From the NCBI GenBank assembly GCA_007026445.1, contig VDMD01000192.1, forward strand, positions 1-37,781: DNA of 37,781 nucleotides. The letters are read 5' to 3'. Positions 20,555 to 32,775 of the stretch are shown here, one piece after another (position 1 is the first letter of the stretch; the number at the start of each line of letters is the position of its first letter). The DNA comes from Schizophyllum amplum (Eukaryota > Basidiomycota > Agaricomycetes > Agaricales > Schizophyllaceae). The position numbers and the translations under genes are program-made. The notes under the pieces are model-generated. The model was not told the DNA's origin and did no database searches. It saw only the letters and a program-made list of their open reading frames with translations.

Positions 20555-22659
20555 CGCGCCTTCTCGAACTCATCATGGCGCTCATACACGCCCGTTTCGC
20601 GTCTCCATGAACTTTACTGTGTTATCCGTGCATTGTTATTTATGTATGTGTTTGTGTATAAGTGTATATAATGGTGGGCGCGCGGCCGCGTAGTCCCGAA
20701 GCAAAATGTAGTATATGGGTTACCGGTACAAGTACTTAGCATGTTGGTTATGTTTGTATCTGGTAGTGGTACGAAAGCAGGGCTGTTCGTGCTTCGCGTC
20801 GGCGCTGAGCTGTTCTGTGGAGACTGTTAGTATTGGATTGGCTGTGGAGGCCTTGAACGTTGGTTTGACCTGGGTCTCCAGGGCTTCGCATCCCTGTGCA
20901 GGCGACGCTCCACGGTCGAAACTATTGCGTGCCAAGCAAGCGCACGTTGGGCGGCAAGTAGGTGGCTTCAGAAAGCTTCATACTGCGTGCTCAGCGCCCA
21001 GTAGCCAAGAAAAGACCTATTCGCTGCTGCGCGGGCGACGTCAGGCATGCTTGTCCTGTTCAATCCCAACAGGTTGGAATTCGTCTCCAGCGGCGGACGT
21101 CTATGACGCTTGCAGGGCATCTGACAAGCGTGGCGGTAACACGCCGACCCTCTTCTCGCGTCTTTGTTGTACAAAGCACATCGGGCCTCGGCCGGGTCAG
21201 ATGCCGGGTCTGTCAAGGAACGCGAAGGTGGGTCTATGCGTCATACGGTGCTGCGCTAGGTCGTGTTCCAAGCCTAACGAGGTCTAGAAAGACCTGCAGG
21301 AAGTTTCCGTCATATTACACAAGGTCCCCGATACTTATTCATCTCGATATAAGATGCGCTTATGGAAGGGACGACAAAGCAAACGCTCCACTCAAGTTCT
21401 CTCTAAATTCGAACATAAAAACGTGACAGATCACGTGCAACGTGTGCTTGCTCACGTGCGAAGTTCAAGTTCAACCGCAAGCTTCAGGAATCTTAATCAG
21501 CACTCAGGACTCAGGGACCACTGAACTTTTTCAGCCAAAGATCCATGGCCTAAAAAGCGCCTGAATATTGCTTCTATATGTGCAGTACATGAGCCTTCTC
21601 CTCCAGCTGTTAGTAGGCTTCGGTCAATTTTGTCCCAGGTCTGCTATTATCCGTTTCCTCGGCGGCGCGCCCAGGTGGATCTGGAGAAGCCAGTGGCAGG
21701 ATGTTTGGCGTATAGATATTCACTAACAACAGGGTCAGCCTCTTTCTGGACACCGGCGAGGAGATCTTCACTCGTAGCGGCTAGTAGCCATCGCTTGTCC
21801 GAGTGCGCCACTTACATACACCCCCATTATGAGCTCCTCGGCGTGGCCGCCGCGCTCTCTCTATACAAAAGTCCAGCTCGCAGGTGTTACGGGGTAAACA
21901 CTTCCTCTTGGACGCCTCCAGCGAGCTGTAGCGACTCGCGGCATACAGTTCCGCGTGTGTGGCACGAATGCCTCCCACGCGCGCGACACGCACGTCTGCC
22001 TGCGCCTGGCCACAGGTGTCCCCCGCCTGTGGAGAACGCGTAGCCACCATCCGGAGTGAGGAGAGCATGGGCCTTTAGGGTGACTCCGAATGACTCGTCC
22101 GACCCGATGGCCAGGCCGAAGCGGAATCCTGAACCTTGAAGGCCTGACCGCCAAGACCTCCGAAGGGCGATCCGGAGTAACCTGCAGAGGAACATGACGG
22201 AAGGGGACATTCAATTGAGTTGAGTGCCTTTCCCCGATCAGACTTAGGCACGCTGCTGAGACTCCGGCTCGCCGAGGGCGATGGAGGACGGGAGTCCCGA
22301 TTTGCGGCGATGCTCTCTGACGCTCCCGCGGCCGACGTTCGCTTCGCTCTCTGAGCCCAAGTGACTCGTGAGGAACGTCGCAAGAATTGCAGATGAAACC
22401 AGTCAAATAAGGGCTCGTTCTCGGTGTTGAGACAGTGGCCTGAATGACCACCTACCTACCTACTTGTAAGAAAAAGAGCCAGTCATGGAGAATGAGGCAG
22501 GAGACAGGGAAGTCGATAAAAATGGGAGAGACCGGTCAGGGCGGAGATGAGATGAGGTTTATGAACGGGGAGTTGTTCTAACTTGAGGTGAATAGAGGCA
22601 ACCGCGTGATTTGAGAAACACTAGTGAAGGGGCACCCACCGTTCATGAACCCATCCATG

Positions 22660-22835
22660 TAGGATAGAGCCGCTCGCGGAAGGTAGCCGCTCATGAAAAC
22701 GGCGAATGAGACACACCGGCATGAGGCAGATGGATGCCCCCAGAGGATAGACGCCCATGCGAGACGGTCGATGAACGGTATTAGGCGTCCGTGTAGGATA
22801 GCCGCCCATCAAGCACGGTAGTCCATGTAGGATAT
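22660..22835. repeat. Degenerate minisatellite-like repeat
   Basis: Units beginning with GTAGGATA or AGGATAG and followed by CGCCCAT or CGCTCAT recur at roughly 35-50 bp spacing. Examples are near 22661, 22745, 22793 and 22828. Unit sequence and spacing vary, so the repeat is old or weak. Confidence 0.35.
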
Positions 22836-23023
22836 AGAGGTGGGAAATGACTGCTCCCGCACGAAGCCCGCGATCAAGTGACTGAGACCGAGAATATGTG
22901 GCAAAGGACAGTTGTTCGAGGGTGATTATACGCACTGAAGAGCAACGATGGGACCAGGGTCGAAGGAAGCTTCGTCGGAGGAACTGTGATGAGAGCACGC
23001 AAAAGATACGCATAGTGATACCG

Positions 23024-23066
23024 CGCGAAGGAGGCCACATACTGAGCGAAGGAGACCACATACCGC
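23024..23066. repeat. Tandem 21-bp duplication
   Basis: GCGAAGGAGGCCACATACTGA is followed at once by a copy differing at three positions. No function is evident. Confidence 0.5.
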
Positions 23067-24098
23067 CCCGAGCACAGAGATCAAGATGGGTGGGCCTAGA
23101 TAGGTATAGAGATTGCGATAGAAGGCAATCCGTCCATGCGCCAAGTCCCATCATGCGTCGTATCCCGCAGGGCAGTCGCGAGGTCGTGTACAAGTCCTTG
23201 GGCATATCGAATGCTCAGAGGCCTTCCGCATATTGAGAAGTCTCCGACGGCCGAGGACCGAGCAGCCGAGGGAGGGGGTAGCGTGGAGTGCGAAATCGCG
23301 GGATGTACCAGAGCGCGCGATTCGGGGAAGGCGGTTATCCCGGACGAACAGAAAGATAGGAATTTCTAGAGACTATCAGCTTGCGAGATGAGATACATAG
23401 CGCACTGTGCCACCCGCCAGGTAGGCGGGGAAAAGCACCAGAGGACCCTACCAGTCGCATAATGCGCGGTCCCCTACTGGAGGAGGGGTGCCTCGCATGT
23501 TCAGTGACCAGAGTACACATCGAAGATGAGTCTCCGCGTGCGCCGCGGGTGTACAATCCGTCAGTTGCTCGCAGTCGGGGGTGGTCAGGCTGAGGCATGC
23601 CTCTCTGCGCCGTTTCTGCGCAGCTATAGCCACACGCAGCCCAGCACGAGCCCGCTGCACTGTTCGCCCTTCGCCCTGTGCGACGCGCATGGGCACTGGC
23701 CGGGGCTAGCGAGGCACGCGTGCGGCAGGGCTCCGTCGACGGGACGCGCCGCGCCACCATTCACTCTGGCCGCTTCTCGCACGGCAGCGCGCTGTCGAGG
23801 CCTGGGACCGGGGCGGCCAGCGAGCCGGGGGCGTTCGCGTTGGGGGCGTGACGGTGGTGAACACGGACGAGGGGGACGGGATCTGTTTCGGGCTCTCAGG
23901 CTCGAGCAGACCATGTGCTCGCAGCGCCACGTGCCGCCTCCCGCCTTGTTTATAGTGACTCGGCGCGCGGCCCTTGTCTGCCTCCCCCACCCCGCGCTCA
24001 ACCAACGAGGCACGTCGTCGTCGTCGTTCACAGTGTTCTCGCCGTCCCCGGCGTTGCTGACCGCGTCCCAGACCCCATCCCACGACGCGCCGCACATC

Positions 24099-24495
24099 AT
24101 GGCCGACAAACTCGACGCGCCCACCTCGTCCTCGACCGACACCGGTTCAGGCCCCAACACCGGCGCCACAGGCGGCGCAGGCCCCAAAGCAATCATCAAG
24201 AACGTCGACATGAGCGAGGAGATGCAGCAGGAGAGCGTGGACATCGCGTCCGCCGCGCTCGAGAAGTACAACATCGAGAAGGACATCGCAGCGCAGATCA
24301 AGAAGGAGTTCGACCGCAGACACGGCCCAACCTGGCACGTCGTCGTCGGCAAGAACTTTGGGAGCTACGTGACACACGGTGCGTGCCCCCGCCGTTGCGC
24401 GCGAGACGCGTCGCTGATCGAACCCGCGCGCAGAAACAAAGCACTTCATCTACTTTTACGTCGGCTCCCTGGCTATCCTCATCTGGAAGTCATAG
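24099..24495 (+). CDS. DYN2: Dynein light chain LC8 type
   Basis: LC8 is a dimeric hub that binds short linear motifs in dynein intermediate chain and other partners. Exons are 24099-24378 and 24434-24495, summing to 342 nt (113 aa), with a 55 nt intron. The core is strongly conserved: [57 protein letters not shown], then [11 protein letters not shown] and the end LAILIWKS. The intron falls in the THE codon and the phase joins correctly. LC8 proteins are usually 85-95 aa. Here about 24 extra N-terminal residues, rich in Ser, Thr and Gly, precede the core. The ATG in CATCATGG context is the only good start; a shorter form would need a start inside the core. Confidence 0.95.
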
Positions 24496-24925
24496 AAACG
24501 CGTCTGCTGTCCCTTGTCTCTCTGTCGTCCTGCGCCCACCTGCCCCGCCGCTGCGGTGGACATTCTGAACCTCATAGTCGTACTCATGCACACGTGTTTT
24601 GTCGCAACGTGACTCTATAATCTTTTTTTTTTGAAGTTGTACGGACCACCCCCGTCGTATGTATCCAATACACTGCCTGGCTTGCAGAAAATTCGTACCC
24701 ATCCCGCTTCAAGACTTTTGTGGCACACAATCCGGTCAGATGAGAGTGTAGCCATGTTCAATTCCTCTGCCAGAGCGTAGTATGAGTATATGCCACGATC
24801 CGAAGCGCGATAGTAATAAGATGTTCTATCCATCCACTAGTAAGTGTGAGTCTACCTAGATTGTACCGTGAGTTGCTCAAGAAGAGTCCGAAACCAAGAA
24901 ATCATAAAGAAGGGAAGGGCCCGAC
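24496..24925. other. Convergent intergenic region
   Basis: 430 bp separate the LC8 and AXL2-like stop codons. It contains a T9 run near 24623 and AT-rich 3'-end sequence. No gene is seen. Confidence 0.45.
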
Positions 24926-27776
24926 TCAGCCGCGACGCGCGACCACTTCACCCAGCAACACGCCCACCAACTCCCGCCCCACGTATATCCCTACCTCATA
25001 CTCCCCCGCATCCACCGACATCGGCGTGCCAGTCACCTCCACCGCCCCCCGGTGCTTGCCAAAGTCCAGGTCCGCGTGCATGAACCGCGGCAGCGGCTGC
25101 CCCGACGTCAGCCGCGCGTTCAACTGGAGGCTCTTGACCGGCTTGACCTGCACAGGCACCTTGGTCTTGAAACGCTGCCCCGCACTCCACAGCAGCTTCT
25201 GCCCACGCGGCACCCCGCCTTCGCTGTGGTCATTGTGCGAAGACTCCAAGGACGAGAACGAGGACCGCACGTTGGTCGAGACGGTCAGCATCGAGGGCGC
25301 CGTGCCGACCGTGCGCTGATCCACGCTGAGCGATTCGACGTACTGCAGCGCTGTCGAGAGGTCCTCCTCGCTCGTGCTCTTGCCCGCCCCGTCCGCAGAT
25401 TTGCCATACAGCTCGGCAGTGTGGCTCGTGACGCGAGGCTTTCCGTCCGTGCGCTTCGCCACTGCATCCAATGGCGGGACTGGCACGCGCCCGGCGTTGA
25501 ATGGCACCAATCGGGGTCGTGCGGTCGCAGGCATGTCGGATGCGAACGATACACCACTCATGCTCTTGCCGCTGCGAACGCTCATCGCGCGAGACGCCTT
25601 CTGGACCACCGCTTCCGCCGCGTGCGTCAGCACCGAGTCGCGTGAGCCCGAAGACTCTAGTGACAGCTCTCGCGAAAGCGGGGACCCTCCGCGCATGAAG
25701 TGCACCTGCGGCGGAGACCTTGGCGGGAGCATGTCCGCGCGGCGATGAGGAATCGATTGGTTGCCAGTGGACGTAGACGGGGAGGTGACAAACGTGCCGG
25801 GTGCCATGCTGTCGTCGAAGGGGTTGACTGAAGGTGCTGGCGTCTGCTTGTCGGAAAACGGCAGGTCATCTTCGCTGCCAGCGCGCAGAGGCATCGGTTT
25901 CCCAATGATGGGCCGCGGCGGACGGCTACCCAGGCGCACGCTGCGATACTTGTCGCTGACAGTGCGGACCGTCTGCTTGACTCGGGACATGAACTCACGC
26001 TTGCTCATGACGGCACTGCTAACGGGACTGGCGAAGGAGAAGGCCGCTGAGTAGCTCTTCGCTGGAGCCCTCGATAGACCATCATAGCCTGCAAATGATA
26101 AATTCAGATGACGCTGAACAGTACGCTGGCTGAGCATACGCACTCTTTCCTTTACCTCCGAAGGGATTCACGACCTCGGTCGTAGTAGGAGGAAGACCTT
26201 CAGTCCACCCGTAACCGGCCTCCGATGACTGCTTCGCGTCGATGCCATACCAGCGCTTCTCCGCGTCCGTATAGTGCTTCATGCCTTCTTCGCCCACGAC
26301 CGCCGAGTCTTGCACACGGGCGTACCGACGGAACCCGGCTAGTATACCACCCAACAGGATGATGCCGCCCACGAAAGCTGCAGCGATCGATAGACCAAGC
26401 ATCAGGCGTTTATGTGCTGCTGCCGACAGCTTGTTGGGACCGGAATCGTACCCTTCCTTACGGTGACCATTCGAGATCGAGACAGGGAGCGTGGTATGCG
26501 ACGTAGAGTGGGTGTTTCGCGAATAGGCCGTGAATGTGATCGAGAAATGGTCGCTGTCGAAAGTAGAGGGTATAGAGGCCGAGAATTCTCCAGTCTTGGC
26601 GTCGAACTGGGAAAATCCTGCAACTGTGCTCGGATCCAAGGAGGCCGTCAGGTTTACGTTGTTGCTACCCGTCGCGTTGGAGAAGTAGGGCACAAGGCTG
26701 AAGGTGAATTGGCCATCTTTCGGGGAGACCACGGGAGAGATGTTCGGCGTGGAGAAGTAGGACGGCACGACAGCGAGAGAGACTTCGGTGTCGATGGTTT
26801 GACCAAAGTCCGTCGAGATTCGGACCGGCAGCGTCGTAGAGTCTGAAAGACCATCCGGCGGAGTCCCAGCTAGCGTCCTAGTTGAGTTGTCGTAGCTGAG
26901 CCAGCTCACATGAGAGGTATCGAATACGAGATCGGTGATGACCTTGGGATCAACAGGCTCTCCATCCACGAGAATCCCGGTAAAGTCGGCGGGCGACATC
27001 ATTGCAAGACTGAACTCCGTCGAAGCCGTGATGTTGATAGTCGGGAGAGTCAGAGCGTCGGTAGAGAGCTCATGATTTGCTACAACAAGATCGAAGGGTG
27101 CGCTAATCGCGCTGTAGCCTTGCTGATCCGTTGCGTGAAGCGCGAGCGAGTGAGTCCCCCGATGCCTGTGCGGAGCGATGCCGTTGAAGGTGATCTGCTT
27201 CGGGTTGAACTCGAGCCATCCGGGCAATGGTGAGCCGTCCGCCTGTCGCGCATCGTAGAACAGGTTGTGTTCGGCTTCAAAAGTGTTCCACTCGAAACCA
27301 ATGCTGAAGGACCACCCGAGAGGCACGCGAAGAGCAGGGTTCGACGTCGATAGTGCGGACGTGTTCGAGATGAGGAAGACCGAGGATAAGGACGGGTTGT
27401 GGTCGTGGAATTGGTCTGTGATGGGGATACGAAGCGTTGGAGCCGGATAGGATGTCACGCAGAGGGTGAACGAGGAGGACGTAGATGATGAGTCGTCTTG
27501 TGCCGTGACTGTGATTCTTGTGTTCCCTTCATCGTTCTGGGAGGGTGTCCCGCTGAATGTACGCGTCGAAGCATCGAAGGCGAGCCATTTGGGGAGGTCT
27601 GCCGCAGTGTACCGGAGGTCGCCGTCGCTGTCTTCGAATGTTGTCGACGAGAAGGCCCAGCTGTAGCTCTCTTTTGTCCGCGCAATAGTTGGCAGCTGGT
27701 CGTCGAGCGAGTAAGCGACGTCAAGAGCAGATACGGTGAGCGAGTAGGCCAGAACGAGGAAAGGAAGGGCGAGCAT
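24926..27776 (-). CDS. AXL2: Axl2/Bud10-like plasma-membrane protein with cadherin-like domains
   Basis: Axl2-type proteins are type I membrane proteins that mark axial bud sites in yeast and help septin organisation in filamentous fungi. Exons are 27776-26144 and 26088-24926, summing to 2796 nt (931 aa), with a 55 nt intron. A signal peptide (LALPFLVLAYSLTVSA) follows the chosen Met. An in-frame ATG 34 residues upstream would bury it, so the shorter start is preferred. Four dystroglycan/CADG-type repeats are visible in the ectodomain. Their signature is W-L-x-F/Y-(x)-T-R-T-x-x-G-T-P, for example KWLAFDASTRTFSGTP and SWLSYDNSTRTLAGTP, plus several N-glycosylation sites. One transmembrane segment lies at about 458-482 (LMLGLSIAAAFVGGIILLGG). 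The 450-residue cytoplasmic tail is Ser-rich with basic patches. Its last 70 residues look folded again. Confidence 0.86.
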
Positions 27777-28185
27777 AGCGATGGACAATGGCGAGCGCTG
27801 TGTCGGCGACGAGAGCAGCTCAAGACGCCCAGCGAGCCCGGTGCCAGATGACGGACGGGAGCAAGGAATAATAGCCAAACAAACACCAACAACGCGATCT
27901 TGACTTCCCGAACCGGTAACAAACTAACAGCCCGGCCAACATACGCATACACCCGCAACTATGCCCTCATTATTACTCGAAAGCATCTACTAAACAAAAT
28001 AGTCTACAACCATAGCTGCGGAATGTAGGTAGGGAGAGAGTGTATGTAGCTACTAAAAGAACAGAAAATGTACGTATCCTTCACATGAACATGAGTATGA
28101 GAACAACAGGCGGACATTACAGAAAGCGAGCAAAAGCATAATATGTAGGTACAGAAGACGTGACTCCAGAAAAGGCCGAGATAGC
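27777..28185. other. Intergenic, AXL2 promoter and KAP123 3' region
   Basis: 409 bp lies between two minus-strand genes. No gene is seen; the AXL2-like promoter must lie here. Confidence 0.45.
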
Positions 28186-31100
28186 TTATGCGAACGCGGC
28201 GAGACCGGCAGCCTGCACCTTCTCAGGCATCTCCGCGTTGAGGGCCTTGACGAGCTGGATGAGCTCGCCGCGAACCTCTTCCGGCAGTTGCTCCTCCGCC
28301 CGCTCCGGGTCCAGCACGTAGGCAAAGACCTGGAGCAGGTGCTCCATGTACGGCTGCAGCGCTGCGCCGTTGGTGCGGAAGAGGTGGAAGAGCGCGCGGT
28401 AGACCGGTGCGTTCTCCTGGAAGTCGTTCTTGAGGGGGCAGCGACTGGATCCACACGGGGAGGACCTGGTCGAGGGGCATGCTCGCCGTGTTGCGGACGA
28501 TCATGCGGGCGACGGCACCCGCGGCGTTGTCCCGTGCGTGCAGCCGGGGCGCCAGAGCGTCTGGAGGCGCTTCGAAGAGAGGGCGGAGAGCGGCGAGGAG
28601 GGGCATCATCTGAGCAGAGAGGTCGATCTGGGAATGCTGCACCAGCAAGCCAGTCGCGAACGCCGCATTGCCCTGCACTTCCGCCTCGCTGTCGCTCAAG
28701 GCGCGGTAGAACAGCTCGAGCAGAGGCTCGGTGAAGGGAGTGATGGAACTGTCCATGCCGCCAATGATCTCAGACAGGCAGCCGATAGCGGACGAGCGCT
28801 CGGTGAGGGACCGTGTCTTCTTCTATACATTTCGTCAGCACTCGATACATAGCGTCAGCGGTGTAGACTCACGTAGTACTTGGTGATCAAGGGGAAGAAG
28901 GTGCTGAAGGCGGTCTGGAAGTTGTGCTCCAGAGCGGTGGCCATGGCGGAAACAAGGTCGCACGCCGAGCCGATGAGTACGCCCTCCAGTTCAGCCGAGT
29001 CCTCGGGAGCTTCCTCGTCTTCATCCTGATCAGGGTCGGTCTGGCAGTACGCCTTCTGCTCAAGGATGAGGATGGCGATCTTGCAGAGCTCCTCTTCGTC
29101 TAGATCGGGCCGAAGTTAGAAGACCAAGCACAGTATGTATAGATGAGTAACATACAGCCGTCGGTGAAGACCTCGCCGATCTTGGTGATTGTCTCCGCGA
29201 GCGAAACACAGAGGCCAGAGGCCACGGACCTGAGGTAAAGATGTTAGTACGATGATCACAACATAGCATATATGAGGAGTCAGATAGAGATATATGGTTA
29301 GTCTCTTGTGCGCTTAGCGCATCGAAGTGAGCTGAGTTATTTATCATCACGCAAGGCAGGCCCGAAGACAGGTCGCCGATATCCAGATATAAGACACTCA
29401 CTTGTTGTCCTCGCTCTCGAACATCTCCAGCAGCTGTGGGACGACGTGCTTGATGAGATCCTTGGTGTGCTGGACCGTGGCGCCGTCCGGGCTCTCGTTG
29501 CTGATCTCCCAGAACGTGCGGACAATCTCCAACAGGCTGTCCACGGCGCTCTTGCGCACGCCCTCGTAGTAGTGGTTGCACAATTCGAGAAGCTCCATCG
29601 TGCACTGCTCGACGTACGGCAGAAATGCCTGGCGGGTCGCCGCGAAAAGCGTACCAATGGAGTCGGCCGCGATCTCCTTCTCGATGGCGACAGCGCTGTT
29701 GGTTTCGAGAAGCTTCTCAAGGTCCTTGAGCTCGTCTTCGTCGCCACCCATACCATCCGAAACTGAGATAGCGGTCGATGGCGAGGTGCCTGCATTGGAA
29801 AGCGCTGGCGGCCTCACTGACGGTCACTAAACATGTGGTCAGATAGGGGCATTGCCAAAGTGCGCGTGCATACCAGTGCCATCCTCAATACCTTCGACAG
29901 ACGACTCGTCCTGCTTCAGACTCTGAAGCAGCATAGTGACAGTGCCCTCGAGGTACTGTGCGAACTCCTCGCCGAAGACACGTGCCATGACGCCGAAGAA
30001 GAGGAAGCTGCATTCCCTCAAGCTGTTGCTACCGAACGCGTCAGAGCTGCAGCATGCACGCAGAAGGACGCACATACCGGCCACCGGCAGCGCCGTTCAC
30101 CATCTGCGCACCTTCCACAGCGCGTTGCATCATCTCCGGGAACCACGGGCGGAACTTCTCCTTGCCCACGGCTTCTGCGATCGTGCCGATCGCGTCCATC
30201 GCGATCCCGCGCAGCTCGAGATCGCCGTTGTCGATGGTGTCGACGCTGTGGGCGCCGAGGGCCACGGCTTGGCTGCCAAGGCCGGCAAACTGGCGCAGCT
30301 GGCTCATGGTGCCTTCGAAGTAGGGCAAGAAGCGCTCCTTCGCGGCGTGCGCGGCGCTGCCGATGGCACCGGTAACGACGGCCTTGACGCGGCCCGAGAC
30401 GGTCGGGGATGTGAGGAGGCCAGCAAGACGCTCCATAATGAGCGGGAGGTATTGGTCGATCACACTGGTGAGGATCTCGAGGAGGGCGTCGAGAGCGGTG
30501 CAGGCGGCGGCCTGGGTCTCAGCATCGTTGATGAGGGTCATCATAGCCTACGTGAACAATTCAGCCCCCCGAAGAGTGCAGACAGTTTGACATATACACT
30601 CACTGGAACCAACACGGCGTGCTTCTCGATGCAGTGGTCCTCGAGCCACTGGCAAAGGCAGCTCACGGCAATGCAGGCGGCCTTCCTGACCTTCGCATCG
30701 CCGTCCTGGATGCCGAGCTCGATGATGGGCCAGATCTCGTTCATGTGGTTGCTGTGGACAGTTGAGAATCAGGCCGCATCAAACAAAGCTGGAGACGTAC
30801 TTCGAGCCCATGTAGTCGCTGCATCCCTCGACAGCGACACCCAGAGCCATCAACGCACCCTTACGGTACGAGGGATCCGGTGAGCTGAGGTACTTCTGCA
30901 TCTGCTCGCGGAGCGCGGGGTACACTTGCGAGGGCGGGAGGTTCGTCGACAGCGAGTCAATGATGCGCAGTGCGGACTACAAGGGTGTCAGAGCATTACA
31001 GCGTAAGAACGGATACGGGCTTACCCTCGCCGGCGCCTCTTCGTCGGCGTCCTCAGGCTCGTCTTCAGTCGTGATGATCATAAGGCCCTCCATGATGGAG

Positions 31101-32552
31101 GCGCCAAGGCCAAAGCTCTGAATCTTCGACTTTTTGCTAGGAAAGCAGTCAGCATTCAACATGGAAGTGTTAAAGAAATATACATACTACTGAATGCACC
31201 AGTTGAGAGCGTTCAGCGCCAATGCGCGAACCTCCGGTTCGTATTTGCGGTCCGCACCACACTGGAGCAGGAACTTGACGAGGTCGGGTATAATGGGGGT
31301 GAGGAGGGGCACTTCCTGCAATGGAAGGTGAGATATATAGTGCGAAATAGGTCGGCGTGAACTCACCAAAATAAGAAGGGTCTCCAGGGTATCGAAAAGC
31401 TGGCGCGCGACAGACTCGTCACCGCTCTCAACGGACTGACCGATGACATGCAACATGGAGGGGAGGAGGGTCTGGAATTGAGCCTGAACATGATGTTAAG
31501 ACATTATGTTATTCCTTGAACAACTATGCGAACGTACCATCTCGGCCTTGTCATCAGTGTCGAGATATTGTGCCAGGGTGCCCAATATCCTAGACGAAGT
31601 ATAAGCACGACGCAAGTTATCGATCAGCCTACTGTACGCACCGGACGGCCATGATCCGCACGTCCACGCTCTCGTTGTCGACCAGCATTGAGCCCAGAAG
31701 CTCATAGAGCTTGGGAACGTAGTCACCCTTGATGGCGTACACATCGACGGCGTCCAGAACGGAGTATAGAAGGAAAGCGCCTTGGAGACGGCTCAGCATG
31801 AACCTCAACGTTGGAGAGTGGCGGCAGCGTACCGGTCTCGCGCAACGCGGCAGGAGAAGTAGCCGCACATGAGTTCATTATGAAGGGGAACAGCTGGCCA
31901 TACTGAGCGACTTCAATGCCGGCGATGCCTGCCGCAGCGCGAGCAGCCTGGTGGCGGACAGGCTTGCTGTGACAACGTCAACAAGTGGCCTGGATCGATT
32001 CGCGAGTTACGCACCTGTTCTCGGATCCCACGATCTCCAGCATCTTTTGCTTGATCTCGTCACGCTGCGGAGTCGGGACGAGCAACCACATAGCGCCGTC
32101 GTTGTTGATGATACGCTTTCTCAGCTCGACAGCGGAGAGCTGGCGCACCTAATCACAAACATAATCAGGTTCCACATAGATCGAGGGAGTAGTAGAGGGA
32201 GGAAGGATGAGGGATCGGGTTATATGGTACGCGGTGAGGTCTGTGTGTGATCGTGTACTTACTCCTTGATCGGGCGAGCTTGCGAGGATCTGAGCAAGGG
32301 CGGGGATGCATGCCTCATTTTTGAAGTACTGGGTGTTTAGCTGGGCAGTGGCGGCCTTGATGAGGCTGGTGTCCGGGTTCTGCTGCCCGGTAGCCTGCAG
32401 AAGGAGCTGGTGGAGACCCTGCACGAAATTTTGCTAAACGCGAGCATCAGCCACCGTCTCAAGACGCGATCGAGGGGCGCGATCTTCAACAAAGGCCGCC
32501 ATCGCGACGAATAGACGTCAAAGATGAACAAAGAACATTGACTCACATCCAT
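28186..32552 (-). CDS. KAP123: Importin beta-family karyopherin, Kap123/importin-4 type (one frameshift)
   Basis: Kap123/IPO4 imports ribosomal proteins and histones H3/H4 into the nucleus. Seventeen exons were traced: 32552-32547, 32433-32263, 32148-32015, 31966-31833, 31780-31642, 31589-31538, 31483-31367, 31315-31191, 31136-31025, 30976-30801, 30751-30604, 30547-30078, 30028-29874, 29816-29402, 29229-29156, 29099-28873 and 28822-28186. They total 3292 nt, one base more than an open frame needs. The extra base is in the G5 run at 28434-28438, where the frame changes between PVWIQSLP and LKNDFQENAPVY. Corrected, the protein has 1096 aa; yeast Kap123 has 1113. HEAT-type blocks run throughout, with an importin-N region (CIPALAQILASSPDQGVRQL), the LRECSFLFFG block and an acidic DQDEDEEAPED loop. 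The first coding exon (Met-Asp) is just 6 nt; it restores the MDQ start seen in yeast Kap123. Confidence 0.9.
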
Positions 32553-32775
32553 TGCAACTCCCAATGGATTGAGGGGAGGAGGAGGGGTGAGAGGGGAAAG
32601 GAAGGGAGGGTGATGGGAAAGATGGATGGAGAAGATAATTTATGATCGACTTGAAAATTGGTGCACGTGATCTTGATGGCCGGCGACGGAGCCGATATCC
32701 ACGTGTGATTAAGGTTGACTTTTCTTTCTTCCCACCACCTCGACGTCCTCGGGATCAAGCCCTATCTAAAGCAAA

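Larger units (their letters stand above)
20555..24098. other. Gene-poor 3.5 kb intergenic region with degenerate repeats
   Basis: No gene is supported on either strand; open frames here show no domain, no splice-consistent extension and no coding-like composition. Visible structure includes two CACGTG cores near 21433 and 21455 and a CCTACCTACCTAC run near 22451. A degenerate repeat carrying GTAGGATA lies at about 22660-22835, and a near-perfect tandem 21-mer at about 23024-23066. A divergent or non-coding gene could be missed. Confidence 0.45.

Noticed and set aside
22621..23205. A 194-codon minus-strand frame in the gene desert
   Set aside because: It crosses the degenerate repeat and shows no domain or coding-like composition.
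23526..24620. A 364-codon forward frame over the LC8 locus
   Set aside because: Only the part from 24099 matches LC8, and the frame ignores the clear intron at 24379-24433. The upstream portion has no conserved block.
30047..30077. A 31-nt intron in KAP123 (ending at GCTGCAG)
   Set aside because: Using the next acceptor (GGTAG at 30029-30031) gives a normal 49-nt intron with a CTGAC branch site and restores the NSLRECSF junction expected in this family.
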